DNA of 64,000 nucleotides from Pseudomonas viridiflava (GCF_900590885.1 NZ_UUON01000024.1:434001-498000), one strand, 5' to 3'; counted from the stretch's first letter, positions 44,797-53,746 are shown. The notes: generated by a model not told the origin, from the sequence alone. Numbers and translations: made by a program.

Positions 44797-45327
44797 TTAA
44801 TCGTCCAAGCCAGGAAAATGCCGGGCGATATCGTCGCCCGTCAGTGCAGGCACGCTGCCCTGACCCGTATTGAATAACCGCAGCGCAACAACGTGCGGGT
44901 TCTCGCCCATATCAAACCAATGCGCCATACCGGCCGGGATCACCAGCAGGTCGTTCTTCTCACAGCGTACGGCGTACACGTAGTCGCCGATGTGCAGCGT
45001 GAACAGGCCCTGGCCGGCGATGAAGAAGCGCGCGTCGTCTTCGCTATAGCGACGCTCATCCAGGAACTGCGCACGCAATTCATCCTTCTGCGGGTGGTCG
45101 CCGGTCACGCGGAGCACTTCCACGCCAGCGTAGCCAAGGGCATCGATCTGCGCCTGGTACGCCGCGATCAGTTGCGCGTCGCTGGCGCCCTGCTCGATCG
45201 ACGCGGGCAACCAACGCTCGAACCGCACGCCGTGCTCGGCCAGGGTGGCGGTGATGTCCTCGTAGTGGGTCAGGACTTTGTTCGGAGTGTCCGGTGCAGC
45301 AACGGGATAGACGGCGACGTAACTCAT
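44797..45327 (-). CDS. mtnD: Acireductone dioxygenase homolog (ARD/cupin) with altered metal ligands
   Basis: The 176-residue cupin has clear ARD sequence: PDTPNKVLTHYEDI, DHPQKDELRAQFLDE, FFIAGQGLFTLHIGDYVYAV and PAGMAHWFDMGENPH. The motif that should read EHxHxEDEVRFF reads ERRYSEDDARFF, so the two His ligands are R92 and Y94 and the Glu ligand is D98; only H136 is kept. Normal ARD binds Fe or Ni with these four residues and opens acireductone in methionine salvage. The start overlaps the MFS stop (ATGA), so it is translationally coupled. The salvage partners mtnB and mtnC are not beside it. The protein may be inactive or repurposed. Confidence 0.85.
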   Translation of the reverse strand: MSYVAVYPVAAPDTPNKVLTHYEDITATLAEHGVRFERWLPASIEQGASDAQLIAAYQAQIDALGYAGVEVLRVTGDHPQKDELRAQFLDERRYSEDDARFFIAGQGLFTLHIGDYVYAVRCEKNDLLVIPAGMAHWFDMGENPHVVALRLFNTGQGSVPALTGDDIARHFPGLDD

Positions 45328-46487
45328 TGAGGGATTCCTTGGTTCTGCTCGTGCAATCGAAGACCGATGATAACGGCTGCGGCCAGGGCCGCGACGCTGG
45401 CAATACTAAAGGTGAAGGTCGGCCCCAGCAGGTTCCAGCTGTAGCCGGAATACAGCGCGCCCAACGCGCCACCGGTGCCGGCCAAAGCGGCATAGAGCGC
45501 CTGGCCCTGGCCTTGTTGTTTATCGCCGAAACTGCGCTGTACAAAGGCGATGGCCGCCGCATGAAAGCTGCCGAAAGTGGCGGCGTGCATGACCTGCGCC
45601 AGCAACAGCACCCAGAAAAATTCGGCAAACGAGCCCAGCAGCAACCAGCGCAGCGCCGCCAGCAGGAAGCTCGCCAGCAGCACCCGGCGCACCGAAAACC
45701 GCGTGAGGATGCGGCTCATGCCCAGGAACATCAACACCTCCGCCACCACCCCCAACGCCCACAGCAGGCCGATCACACCACGGCTGTAGCCCAGGTGTTC
45801 GAGGTGCAAGGTCAGGAAGGTGTAATACGGGCCATGGCTCATTTGCATCAGCGCCACGCAGGCATAAAACGCCAACACGCCGGGGCTGCGCAATTGCTTG
45901 AGGAAGCCGTCGCCGGCCAGGCGATTGCCATGGCTGACGGGCTGCGCATTCGGCACCCACAGGCTGGCGCCGATGATGCCGGCCATGATCACCACGACCA
46001 CTACCGGGTAGATGTCCAGGCTCAGCCAGTCGAACAGGCGACCCATAATCACCACGGTGAGAATGAAACCGATGGAGCCCCACAGGCGGATCTGGCTGTA
46101 GCGCGAGGTCTGTTTTTGCAGGTGCGCCAGGGTGATCACTTCGAATTGCGGCAGCACCGCGTGCCAGAAGAACGCATGCAAGGCCATCACCAGCGCCAGC
46201 CAGGCGTAGGTGTGGCTGACGAAGATCAGCGAAAAACTCGCCAGCGTGCACACCGCGCCAAAGCGCACGATGGCCAGGCGCCGACCGGTGTAGTCGCCGA
46301 GCCAACCCCACAGGTTCGGCGCGACGCAGCGCATCAGCATGGGGATGGCCACCAGCTCGCCGATGCGTGCGCTGGAGAAGCCCAGGTGGTCGAAGTACAG
46401 CGCCAGGAACGGGGCGGTGGCGCCCAGGAGGGCGAAGTAGAAGAGGTAGAAGCTGGAGAGGCGCCAGTAGGGGAGATTGGGGGTCAT
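45324..46487 (-). CDS. MFS transporter (PPP/HcaT-like family)
   Basis: The 387-residue protein has about twelve membrane helices, beginning YWRLSSFYLFYFALLGATAP and including the PPP/MFS_1_like motif FDHLGFSSARIGELVAIPML. A conserved APNLWGWLGDYTGRR loop joins helices 2 and 3. Relatives carry phenylpropionate or nucleosides, but the substrate is open. I chose ATG 46487 (MTPNLPYWRLSS). Its ribosome site is weak because a GC-rich repeat (46490-46560) precedes it. It lies after aroC on the same strand and is coupled to the ARD homolog by a 4-base overlap. Confidence 0.88.
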   Translation of the reverse strand: MTPNLPYWRLSSFYLFYFALLGATAPFLALYFDHLGFSSARIGELVAIPMLMRCVAPNLWGWLGDYTGRRLAIVRFGAVCTLASFSLIFVSHTYAWLALVMALHAFFWHAVLPQFEVITLAHLQKQTSRYSQIRLWGSIGFILTVVIMGRLFDWLSLDIYPVVVVVIMAGIIGASLWVPNAQPVSHGNRLAGDGFLKQLRSPGVLAFYACVALMQMSHGPYYTFLTLHLEHLGYSRGVIGLLWALGVVAEVLMFLGMSRILTRFSVRRVLLASFLLAALRWLLLGSFAEFFWVLLLAQVMHAATFGSFHAAAIAFVQRSFGDKQQGQGQALYAALAGTGGALGALYSGYSWNLLGPTFTFSIASVAALAAAVIIGLRLHEQNQGIPQ

Positions 46488-46489
46488 CA

Positions 46490-46556
46490 GTGGGGCCGCT
46501 TCGCGGCCCAGCGCGAGCAAGCTCGCTCGCCACAGCAAGCTCGCTTGCCGCAGGAA
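46490..46556. repeat. GC-rich inverted repeats of a second REP-like family between aroC and the MFS gene
   Basis: GGGGCCGCTTCGCGGCCC is followed by GCGAGCAAGCTCGCTCGCCACAG-type sequence and a second CAAGCTCGCTTGCCGCAGG copy. The GAGCAAGCTCGCTC core recalls another REP family of fluorescent pseudomonads (GTGGCGAGCGAGCTTGCTCGC). Confidence 0.55.
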
Positions 46557-46560
46557 GCTG

Positions 46561-47652
46561 TCACAGTTGGCCGAGGACCGGGGTGCTTACCTGTACGTCA
46601 GCGTTTTGCCCGCGATTGCGCAGCAGGTGGTCCATCAGCACGATGGCCATCATTGCCTCGGCAATCGGTGTGGCGCGGATGCCCACGCACGGGTCGTGGC
46701 GGCCTTTGGTGATCACGTCCACCGGGTTGCCGTGCACGTCGATCGAACGGCCCGGCGTGGTGATGCTCGAGGTGGCCTTGAGTGCCAGGTGCGCCACAAT
46801 CGGCTGGCCGGAGGAAATACCGCCGAGGATGCCGCCGGCGTTGTTGCTGAGGAAGCCTTCGGGCGTCATCTCATCGCGATGCTCGGTGCCGCGCTGGGAC
46901 ACGCAGGCGAAGCCGGCGCCGATTTCTACGCCTTTCACCGCGTTGATGCTCATCAGCGCGTGGGCCAGTTCGGCGTCCAGGCGGTCGAAGATCGGCTCGC
47001 CGAGGCCCGGCTTGACGCCTTCGGCGACCACGGTGATTTTGGCGCCGACCGAATCCTGGTCACGGCGCAACTGGTCCATATAGGCTTCCAGTTCCGGCAC
47101 TTTGTCCGGGTCGGGGCTGAAGAAAGCGTTGTCGTCCACGCTGTCCCAGGTCTTGAACGGGATTTCAATCGGGCCCAACTGGCTCATGTAGCCACGGACC
47201 ACGATGCCCAGGGTCGCCAGGTATTTCTTGGCAATGGCGCCGGCAGCCACGCGCATGGCGGTTTCGCGGGCCGAGCTGCGGCCACCGCCACGGTAGTCGC
47301 GCTCGCCGTATTTGTGGTGGTAGGTGTAGTCGGCGTGGGCCGGGCGGAACAGGTCCTTGATCGCCGAGTAGTCCTTGGACTTCTGGTCGGTGTTGCGGAT
47401 CAGCAGGCCGATGGCGCACCCGGTGGTGCGGCCTTCGAACACGCCGGAGAGGATCTCGACTTCATCGGGCTCCTGGCGCTGGGTGGTGTGGCGGCTGGTG
47501 CCGGGCTTGCGGCGGTCGAGGTCACGCTGCAGGTCTTCCAGGGACAGCTCGAGGCCGGGCGGGCAGCCGTCGACAATGGCGACCAACGCCGGGCCATGGC
47601 TTTCGCCCGCGGTGGTGACAGTGAACAGTTTGCCGAAGGTATTGCCGGACAT
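46561..47652 (-). CDS. aroC: Chorismate synthase AroC
   Basis: The 363-residue product shows the family signatures: [20 protein letters not shown] at the start (first signature GESHG), [20 protein letters not shown] near residue 125 (second signature), and [19 protein letters not shown] near the end (third signature). It makes chorismate from EPSP with reduced FMN, the last step of the common aromatic pathway. It heads an aroC-MFS-ARD homolog run on the minus strand and is divergent from the hydrolase at 47796. Confidence 0.98.
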   Translation of the reverse strand: MSGNTFGKLFTVTTAGESHGPALVAIVDGCPPGLELSLEDLQRDLDRRKPGTSRHTTQRQEPDEVEILSGVFEGRTTGCAIGLLIRNTDQKSKDYSAIKDLFRPAHADYTYHHKYGERDYRGGGRSSARETAMRVAAGAIAKKYLATLGIVVRGYMSQLGPIEIPFKTWDSVDDNAFFSPDPDKVPELEAYMDQLRRDQDSVGAKITVVAEGVKPGLGEPIFDRLDAELAHALMSINAVKGVEIGAGFACVSQRGTEHRDEMTPEGFLSNNAGGILGGISSGQPIVAHLALKATSSITTPGRSIDVHGNPVDVITKGRHDPCVGIRATPIAEAMMAIVLMDHLLRNRGQNADVQVSTPVLGQL

Positions 47653-47795
47653 GCAGGGCGCTCCGCGAAATCAGTTGAATCAAGTCAACCGTAATAACTT
47701 AAGGCGGCCAGTATACGCAGGGTAATCGACTAGTTCATCCTCGAAACCTTACCGGTAGACGTCTGTCCAACCGGCACCTTCCCAATGATGGCGCG

Positions 47796-48758
47796 ATGAT
47801 GCTGCGAGTTTTGCTGTTTACCCTTACCCTGTTTACCGCCGTGGCCCACGCCGCCTCCCCTGTCGTGCTGCAGCGCCCCATCAGCCTGGACACCGGCAGC
47901 GGCGAGCTGTTTGGCTCGCTGCTGCTGCCACAGTCCGACACACCGGTGCCGGTGGTACTGATCATCGCCGGCTCCGGGCCCACCGACCGCAACGGCAACA
48001 GCGCCGACGGCGCACGCAATGACAGCCTCAAGCGCCTGGCCTGGGTGCTGGCCCGGCACAACATCGCCAGCGTGCGCTACGACAAGCGCGGGGTCGCCGC
48101 CAGCCTGGCCGCCACCCCCGACGAACGCAACCTGACCCTCGACGCCTACGTGGCCGACGCCGTGGCCTGGGGCAAGCAGCTCAAGGCCGACAAACGCCTG
48201 GGCCCGCTGGTTGTGCTGGGTCACAGTGAAGGCGCACTGGTGGCGGCCCTGGCTGCGCCGCAGCTCGAACCGGCCGGGGTGGTTTCACTGTCTGGCAGCG
48301 CGCGCCCGGTAGACCAGGTGATCCGCCAGCAACTGGCCGACCATTTGCCCCCTGCCCTGCTGCTGCGCAGCAATGAAATCCTCGATCACCTCAAGGCCGG
48401 CCAGGTGGATGCTGACGTGCCTGGCCCGCTGGAGGGCATTTTCCGACCGAGCGTGCAGCCTTATCTGATCAGCCTGTTCCGCGCCGATCCGTCGGCAGCC
48501 TTCGCCAAACTGAACATGCCGGCGCTGATCATCCAGGGCAGCAACGACATCCAGGTCGGCGTGGGCGATGCCCGCCAACTGAAAAAGGCCAAGCCCGACG
48601 CGGAGTTGGTGGTGATCGAGGGCATGAACCACGTGATGCGCATCGTGCCCAATGACGTGAAGCAGCAATTGGCTTCCTACAACGACCCGCAATTGCCTCT
48701 CGCCGCCGAGCTGGGCCAGCGCATCGTGCGCTTTATCGCCGGACTTCAACCCCGTTAA
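47796..48758 (+). CDS. Exported alpha/beta hydrolase
   Basis: The 320-residue protein begins with a signal peptide (MMLRVLLFTLTLFTAVAHA). It has an alpha/beta-hydrolase fold with an oxyanion-type loop IIAGSGPTDRNGN near residue 56, the nucleophile elbow VLGHSEGALVAAL (GHSEG) near residue 145, an acid in IIQGSNDIQVG near residue 247 and the catalytic His in IEGMNHVMR near residue 277. It is probably a periplasmic esterase or peptidase-like enzyme; the substrate is unknown. It is next to aroC, as I recall for other pseudomonads. Confidence 0.9.
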   Translation: MMLRVLLFTLTLFTAVAHAASPVVLQRPISLDTGSGELFGSLLLPQSDTPVPVVLIIAGSGPTDRNGNSADGARNDSLKRLAWVLARHNIASVRYDKRGVAASLAATPDERNLTLDAYVADAVAWGKQLKADKRLGPLVVLGHSEGALVAALAAPQLEPAGVVSLSGSARPVDQVIRQQLADHLPPALLLRSNEILDHLKAGQVDADVPGPLEGIFRPSVQPYLISLFRADPSAAFAKLNMPALIIQGSNDIQVGVGDARQLKKAKPDAELVVIEGMNHVMRIVPNDVKQQLASYNDPQLPLAAELGQRIVRFIAGLQPR

Positions 48759-48797
48759 GCGACAATTTGCCTCTAGTCCTGCGGATAACGGCCGATA

Positions 48798-48839
48798 AGC
48801 CCAGAGTCGACAGCAAAAAGACTGTCGGCTTGCTGGGCT
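48798..48839. other. Two-part hairpin between the hydrolase and the next gene
   Basis: AGCCCAG (48798-48804) pairs with CTGGGCT (48833-48839), and CGACAG (48808-48813) pairs with CTGTCG (48822-48827) around a CAAAAAGA loop. There is no T run. It lies 18 bases before the start at 48858 and could be a weak terminator or a leader structure. Confidence 0.5.
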
Positions 48840-48857
48840 TGGACAGGATCGCGCCGC

Positions 48858-49664
48858 ATGACAACCACTGAAGCAATACCGGAACCTACCGCCGACACCC
48901 CGGCTGACACTACCGAGGCCGTCGACGCGGCGTCCCTGCCGTGGGCGGATGTTCAGGCCGAGCATTTCAAGATGCTGCGCCTGGCCCCCCTCGCCACCGA
49001 CCGCGCCACGGGCGTGCGGCCGTTGCGGTTCGTGCAGTTCGGTTACGCCGAGCGTAATGACAAACACCACAGCCTGCTGCGCATGGTGATCCAGTTGCCG
49101 GGCCAGCGCGTGCGTCGCGAACAGAACCATCTGGATATCTGGGTCGACCACGACAAGCAACGCGTGCACTTCGGCCCTGGCAACAGCCTGGAAATCGAAC
49201 CCGCCAACCGTGGCATCGGCCGTTTCCTGGTAGCCCAGGCCGCCGCATGGGCCAAGAAGAAGTGGTCGCACTACCGCGTCGACGGTGTGGACCTGGCCAA
49301 CAAGGATGCACTCAACGAAGCCACGCGCCTGCGCCGTGATCACTTCCTGCGGATCCAGGGTTTTGACGTGGCCTACGCCGATGTGCAGCACCTTAAAGGC
49401 AACGTGCAGCCGGGCAAGGTCAGCGACGTGCTGGACAGCTGGAACACCGAGAAAGTGCAGTTTGTGGAAATGCTCGAAGCCGCGCAGATGCTGCAACAGG
49501 CCGAGCACAACCTGGCGGAGCAGGAAGTAAAGCTGCGCAAGGAAGAGGAAAAAGTCACCAAGTTCAAGCGCGAGGACAGCGGTTTGCGCTTTACCATCAC
49601 GTGTCTGGTGGCGTTTACGGTGTTTCAGGCGGGGTTGTTGATCTGGATTGCGACGCACCGCTAG
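48858..49664 (+). CDS. Tail-anchored protein of unknown function with coiled coil
   Basis: The 268-residue product begins with an acidic, Thr/Ala-rich stretch (residues 1-30). It continues with a mixed central domain (FVQFGYAERNDKHHSLLRMV; GIGRFLVAQAAAWAKKKWSHY), then a charged coiled coil near residues 205-240 (QQAEHNLAEQEVKLRKEEEK), and ends in one membrane helix (TCLVAFTVFQAGLLIWIA). The central part vaguely resembles an acyltransferase core (R-IGRFLVAQAA-WA), but I cannot assign it. The ATG follows AGGATCGCGCCGC. The topology suggests a cytoplasmic domain anchored by the C-terminus. Confidence 0.78.
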   Translation: MTTTEAIPEPTADTPADTTEAVDAASLPWADVQAEHFKMLRLAPLATDRATGVRPLRFVQFGYAERNDKHHSLLRMVIQLPGQRVRREQNHLDIWVDHDKQRVHFGPGNSLEIEPANRGIGRFLVAQAAAWAKKKWSHYRVDGVDLANKDALNEATRLRRDHFLRIQGFDVAYADVQHLKGNVQPGKVSDVLDSWNTEKVQFVEMLEAAQMLQQAEHNLAEQEVKLRKEEEKVTKFKREDSGLRFTITCLVAFTVFQAGLLIWIATHR

Positions 49665-49686
49665 CAGCGGGCTGAAATGCAGTAAA

Positions 49687-49779
49687 AATGTGGGAGGGGG
49701 CTTGCCCCCGATAGCAGTGTGTCAGTCACTGGATGTGTAACTGAACCACCGCTATCGGGGGCAAGCCCCCTCCCACATT
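49687..49779. repeat. REPIN (inverted REP doublet)
   Basis: AATGTGGGAGGGGGCTTGCC starts the left arm and GGGGGCAAGCCCCCTCCCAC lies in the right arm. The pair encloses GTGTGTCAGTCACTGGATGT-type central sequence. It sits between the convergent 48858 gene and prmB. Confidence 0.92.
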
Positions 49780-49795
49780 GACCATGTTTCTTCAG

Positions 49796-50704
49796 TTAGA
49801 CCCGCGCAGCAAAAACTGCCTGATGTTGGCGGCACTGTTCAGCCGTCAACATAAACACCCCATGCCCACCGCGCTGGAACTCCAGCCAGGCGAAGTCCAC
49901 CTCCGGATACAGCGCCTCGACGTGCACCTGGCTGTTGCCCACTTCAACGATCAGCAAGCCCTTCTCGGTAAGGTGGTCGGCGGCCTCGGCCAGCATCCGC
50001 CGTACCAGGTTCAAGCCATCGTCGCCACAGGCCAGGCCCAGCTCGGGTTCGTGCTGGTATTCGTCGGGCATGTCGGCGAAGTCTTCGGCGTCCACATACG
50101 GCGGGTTTGACACGATCAGGTCAAAGCGCTGGCCCGGCAGGCCGTCGAAGCCGTCGCCCTGCACGGTGTACACGCGCTCGTCGACGCCATGGCGTTCGAT
50201 ATTCTGATTCGCCACTTCCAGGGCTTCGAAGGACAGGTCGCCCAGCACCACTTCGGCGTCCTGGAACTCGTAGGCACAGGCGATGCCGATGCAACCGGAG
50301 CCGGCGCACAGGTCGAGGATGCGCGCCGGCGGCTGGGCCAGCCAGGGTTCGAAGCGGTTTTCGATCAGCTCGCCAATCGGCGAACGCGGAATCAGCACGC
50401 GCTCGTCGACAATAAACGACATGCCGCAGAACCAGGCTTCCTTCAACAGGTAGGCGGTGGGCACACGCTCGTGGATTCGGCGATGCAGCAAGCGCTGCAC
50501 GTGGGAAATCTCTTCTTCTTCCAGGTTGCAATCCAGGTAGCTGTCATTGATTTCCCACGGCAGGTGTAAGGCGCCGAGCACCAACTGCCGGGCTTCGTCC
50601 CAGGCGTTGTCGGTACCATGGCCGAAAAACAGGTCTTCCCCATGGAAACGGCTGACAGCCCAACGGATATGGTCGCGCAAGGTGCGCAGGCGGGAAGTGA
50701 TCAC
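49796..50704 (-). CDS. prmB: Ribosomal protein L3 N5-glutamine methyltransferase PrmB
   Basis: The 302-residue product has the PrmB/HemK architecture: a helical N-terminal domain ([38 protein letters not shown]) and a SAM domain with [17 protein letters not shown] and the substrate-gripping NPPY motif ([16 protein letters not shown]). It methylates a Gln of ribosomal protein L3. I chose the GTG at 50704 because AGGAG lies 10 bases upstream and family members begin near [10 protein letters not shown]; longer upstream starts lack support. Confidence 0.95.
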   Translation of the reverse strand: MITSRLRTLRDHIRWAVSRFHGEDLFFGHGTDNAWDEARQLVLGALHLPWEINDSYLDCNLEEEEISHVQRLLHRRIHERVPTAYLLKEAWFCGMSFIVDERVLIPRSPIGELIENRFEPWLAQPPARILDLCAGSGCIGIACAYEFQDAEVVLGDLSFEALEVANQNIERHGVDERVYTVQGDGFDGLPGQRFDLIVSNPPYVDAEDFADMPDEYQHEPELGLACGDDGLNLVRRMLAEAADHLTEKGLLIVEVGNSQVHVEALYPEVDFAWLEFQRGGHGVFMLTAEQCRQHQAVFAARV

Positions 50705-50944
50705 GGGGGGCAGACTCCTGGAAAAAACGACTGGCGATTCTAACAGCCTTCGCCTGTACCGACGATGTACGAAATGCCCTCGCCACACGTCGGATTTCAT
50801 CCAAATTGCCATCATTCGGTTAAACAAGCCGCCCACTTGACAGGGCTGCACGTCAACAACGGCGTACCTTACGATGGTAGCGATTCACAGAACCGCTCAG
50901 CCAGTGGACAATGTCACAAAAGCCCCCCTCACAGGAGCCCCAGA

Positions 50945-51535
50945 ATGTCCGTTCCAAAGACGATGTTTCAACTCAGCGGTCGCGGTTACGCGGCAGCCAA
51001 CCTTGGCCATGCGACCCTCGTGATCATCGACGCCCAGAAGGAATACCTCAGCGGCCCACTCGCCCTCTCGGGCATGGACGCGGCGGTCGACAACATCAAG
51101 CAACTCACCGCAGCGGCGCGCAACGCCGGGCGCCCGATCGTGCACGTGCGCCACCTCGGCACCGTCGGCGGCCTGTTTGACCCGCAGGGCGAGCGCGGCG
51201 AATTCATCCCCGGCCTGGAACCTGCCGGCGACGAAACCATCATCGGCAAGCTGCTGCCCAGCGCCTTCCACGGTACCGGCCTGGAAAAACACTTGCAGGA
51301 CCTCGGCTCCCTGGACCTGATCGTCTGCGGCTTTATGAGCCACTCCAGCGTCAGCACCACCGTGCGCGCCGCCAAGAACCTGGGCTTTCGCTGCACCCTG
51401 GTCGAAGACGCCTGCGCCACCCGCGACCTGCCGTACAAGGGCGGCATCCTGAGTGCCGAGCAAGTGCAACAGACCGAAATGGCCATCATGGCCGACAACT
51501 TCGCCACCCTGGCGTTGACCAAAGATCTGATCTGA
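50945..51535 (+). CDS. Isochorismatase/cysteine-hydrolase family protein with Ser in place of the nucleophile Cys
   Basis: The 196-residue product has the family fold: TLVIIDAQKEYLSG with catalytic D29, GKLLPSAFHGTGL with catalytic K102, and ATRDLPYKG near the end. At the nucleophile position, where many members read HMCVSTT, it reads HSSVSTT, so Ser135 replaces Cys. True isochorismatases also lack this Cys, so the reaction could differ from nicotinamidase-like hydrolysis; the substrate is unknown. ATG 50945 has CAGGAG upstream. It is divergent from prmB across 240 bases. Confidence 0.87.
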   Translation: MSVPKTMFQLSGRGYAAANLGHATLVIIDAQKEYLSGPLALSGMDAAVDNIKQLTAAARNAGRPIVHVRHLGTVGGLFDPQGERGEFIPGLEPAGDETIIGKLLPSAFHGTGLEKHLQDLGSLDLIVCGFMSHSSVSTTVRAAKNLGFRCTLVEDACATRDLPYKGGILSAEQVQQTEMAIMADNFATLALTKDLI

Positions 51536-51677
51536 TCGACCGTCCGATGAGCGGCGCGGCAATGTTTATTGCCCCGCTCATCCGTGAAGCCCTTTCATTT
51601 GGCGCATTTACCCCTCGCCCCGGAACAACCTGTGTATTGTCCGGTCGAAGGGCCGATACCCTGGAGGAAAGGTCGGA

Positions 51678-51998
51678 ATGAAGATATCCGATGGTTTTGA
51701 TGCTCGTCGCTTGCGCCCCAAGGGCCCGAGTAACTGGCGTCTGCGCCTGGTGGCCGGCTTTGCCGCGTTGCTGGCAGTTGTAGGTCTGTTGTTGGCGGGC
51801 GCTGGTGGCGCCGGTCTGTTTGGTCACTCGCCGGCCCTTGGCGAACTGAATGCCAGCCCTGGCGGTTCGGCCCTGCTGCTGGGCATCGGCCTGCTGGTGC
51901 TGTGGCTGGGCGTGTGGTTATGGCGGCGTAGCCGCAGGAAGATGCGTCAGCCGTTGTCGCTGAACATCGCTTCACACCTGATGAAAAAGCACGACTGA
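51678..51998 (+). CDS. Small inner-membrane protein of unknown function
   Basis: The 106-residue protein has a basic N-terminus and two membrane helices (LVAGFAALLAVVGLLLAGAG near residue 25 and ALLLGIGLLVLWLGVWLW near residue 65), then a basic tail (RRSRRKMRQ). No named domain is recognised. GGAGGAAAGG lies in front of the ATG. It lies between the isochorismatase-like gene and the Smr gene on the same strand. Confidence 0.8.
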   Translation: MKISDGFDARRLRPKGPSNWRLRLVAGFAALLAVVGLLLAGAGGAGLFGHSPALGELNASPGGSALLLGIGLLVLWLGVWLWRRSRRKMRQPLSLNIASHLMKKHD

Positions 51999-52073
51999 TG
52001 GCGCTTGGATAGCGTTTCCTGCGCCCTGGCCGCCGCGATTTAGGTAAACTGCCCGCCCTTCGCGGAGGCTGAC

Positions 52074-52631
52074 ATGCAAGACGACGATTTTTCCCTGTTC
52101 AAAAACGAGCTGCGCGGCGTCAAGCCGATCAAGCACGACCGCGCCGACACCGGCAAACCCAAGGCCGACCGGGCGCAGATCGCCAAGCTGCGCCAGGCTG
52201 CGACCGTGCGCACCGACGCCACCACCGTGGATGGCCTGTCGGACCAGTTCGTGATCGATGTCGGCCCCGAAGACGAGCTGATGTGGGCCCGCGACGGCGT
52301 GCAGGAAAGCCAGATGCGCAAGCTCAAGGTTGGTCAGATCCCGTTCGAAGGCAGCCTCGACCTGCACGGCATGACCGTGGAAAAAGCCCGCGAAACCCTG
52401 TGGGCGTTCCTCGCCGAAGCGACCAAATTCGAAATCCGCTGCGTGCGCGTCACCCATGGCAAGGCCGTGCGGCTGGACGGCAAGCGGCCGATGATCAAGA
52501 GCCACGTCAACACCTGGTTGCGCCAGCACGCCCAGGTACTCGGTTTTACTTCCTGCCAGGCCCGCCACGGCGGCGCGGGCGCGGTGTATGTGATGCTCAA
52601 GCGCACCATGATGGAAGGGCGCGACGAGTAA
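52074..52631 (+). CDS. Smr domain protein
   Basis: The 185-residue product has a charged N-terminal half (residues 1-95) and a C-terminal Smr domain: LDLHGMTVEKARETLWAFL near residue 98, VRVTHGKAVR near residue 125, and a final TSCQARHGGAGAVYVML block. Stand-alone Smr proteins bind nucleic acid and often nick RNA or DNA (as SmrB does on collided ribosomes). The family's HGxG loop reads HGKA here. It precedes folE on the same strand. Confidence 0.92.
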   Translation: MQDDDFSLFKNELRGVKPIKHDRADTGKPKADRAQIAKLRQAATVRTDATTVDGLSDQFVIDVGPEDELMWARDGVQESQMRKLKVGQIPFEGSLDLHGMTVEKARETLWAFLAEATKFEIRCVRVTHGKAVRLDGKRPMIKSHVNTWLRQHAQVLGFTSCQARHGGAGAVYVMLKRTMMEGRDE

Positions 52632-52709
52632 CAAGTGCCATCGTCAGGCTTGCAGCGATGTGTCGGCCACCGTAACCTTGCGCTTTGCGAAAATCCCACA
52701 GGTAGTTTC

Positions 52710-53255
52710 ATGTCCCTGGAACAGAATTACACAGAGATTCTCGGCCAACTCGGCGAGGACGTCTCCCGCGAGGGCCTGCTCGACACGCCAAAGCGTGCCG
52801 CCAAGGCGATGCAGTACCTTTGCCGCGGCTATGAACAGACACTGGAAGAGGTCACCAACGGTGCCTTGTTCAGCTCCGACAACAGCGAAATGGTGCTGGT
52901 CAAGGACATCGAGTTGTACTCGCTGTGCGAACACCACCTGCTGCCGTTCATCGGCAAGGCGCATGTTGCCTACATCCCGAGCGGCAAAGTGCTGGGCCTG
53001 TCGAAGGTCGCGCGGATTGTCGACATGTATGCGCGCCGCCTGCAGATCCAGGAAAACCTCAGCCGCCAGATCGCCGATGCAGTGATGCAAGTGACTGGCG
53101 CGCTGGGCGTGGCCGTGGTGATCGAGGCCAAGCACATGTGCATGATGATGCGCGGTGTGGAGAAACAGAATTCGTCGATGATCACCTCGGTGATGCTGGG
53201 TGAGTTCCGCGAAAACGCGGCCACCCGCAGCGAGTTTCTCAGCCTGATCAAGTAA
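52710..53255 (+). CDS. folE: GTP cyclohydrolase I FolE
   Basis: The 181-residue product has the FolE signatures [20 protein letters not shown] near residue 71 (zinc Cys and His), [20 protein letters not shown] near residue 97 and the second zinc Cys in [12 protein letters not shown] near residue 147. It makes 7,8-dihydroneopterin triphosphate, the first step of tetrahydrofolate synthesis. ATG 52710 ([11 protein letters not shown]) has ACAGGTAG upstream. A clear terminator follows. Confidence 0.97.
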   Translation: MSLEQNYTEILGQLGEDVSREGLLDTPKRAAKAMQYLCRGYEQTLEEVTNGALFSSDNSEMVLVKDIELYSLCEHHLLPFIGKAHVAYIPSGKVLGLSKVARIVDMYARRLQIQENLSRQIADAVMQVTGALGVAVVIEAKHMCMMMRGVEKQNSSMITSVMLGEFRENAATRSEFLSLIK

Positions 53256-53268
53256 CAGGCTGCGCAGG

Positions 53269-53298
53269 AAAAACCGGCGTTCATCGCCGGTTTTTTTT
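53269..53298 (+). terminator. Rho-independent terminator of folE
   Basis: AAAAACCGGCG (53269-53279) pairs with CGCCGGTTTTT (53285-53295), with eight Ts ending at 53298. It lies 13 bases after the folE stop. Confidence 0.95.
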
Positions 53299-53357
53299 CG
53301 CCCGCAGAAAATCAGGTAAGCTGCGGCCCCTTCTGTATTGGGCAAGAGGTTTCAGCC

Positions 53358-53729
53358 ATGTTCGTCAAAGCACTTCGAGTGGGTCTCGGCCACATCATCA
53401 TCGCGGGCGACTTCCTCACGCGCCCACGCAAAAAGCAACGCCCGGCCGAGCAACAGGCGCAAGTGAACGCGGCGGCCAGAGAGCTGACCCTGTACCAGTT
53501 CCACGCGTGCCCGTTCTGCGTGAAGACCCGCCGTACCCTGCACCGCCTGAACGTGCCGGTGGCATTGAAGGACGCGAAGAACAACGAGCAGGACCGCCAG
53601 ACCCTGCTGGAGCAAGGCGGCAAGATCAAGGTGCCGTGCCTGCGCATCGAAGAGAACGGCCAGACCACCTGGATGTATGACTCCAAGGTGATCATTGATT
53701 ATCTGGACAAGCGGTTTGCTGCGATCTGA
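53358..53729 (+). CDS. Glutaredoxin-like / GST N-terminal domain protein
   Basis: The 123-residue product has a hydrophobic N-terminal stretch (FVKALRVGLGHIIIAGDFL) and then a thioredoxin-like domain with a CPFC redox motif (YQFHACPFCVKTRRTLHRL near residue 50). A cis-Pro region (KIKVPCLRIEENG) and DSKVIIDYLDKRF follow. It is probably a membrane-associated glutaredoxin-type thiol reductant. It stands alone after folE and is followed by a REP-derived hairpin. Confidence 0.88.
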   Translation: MFVKALRVGLGHIIIAGDFLTRPRKKQRPAEQQAQVNAAARELTLYQFHACPFCVKTRRTLHRLNVPVALKDAKNNEQDRQTLLEQGGKIKVPCLRIEENGQTTWMYDSKVIIDYLDKRFAAI

Positions 53730-53746
53730 CAGACTTGTGCAAATCT

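Noticed and set aside
45020..45060. A sequencing error explaining the ERRYSEDD motif in the ARD homolog
   Set aside because: Several separate codon differences would be needed while the frame and flanks stay intact; judged less likely than true divergence, though not excluded.
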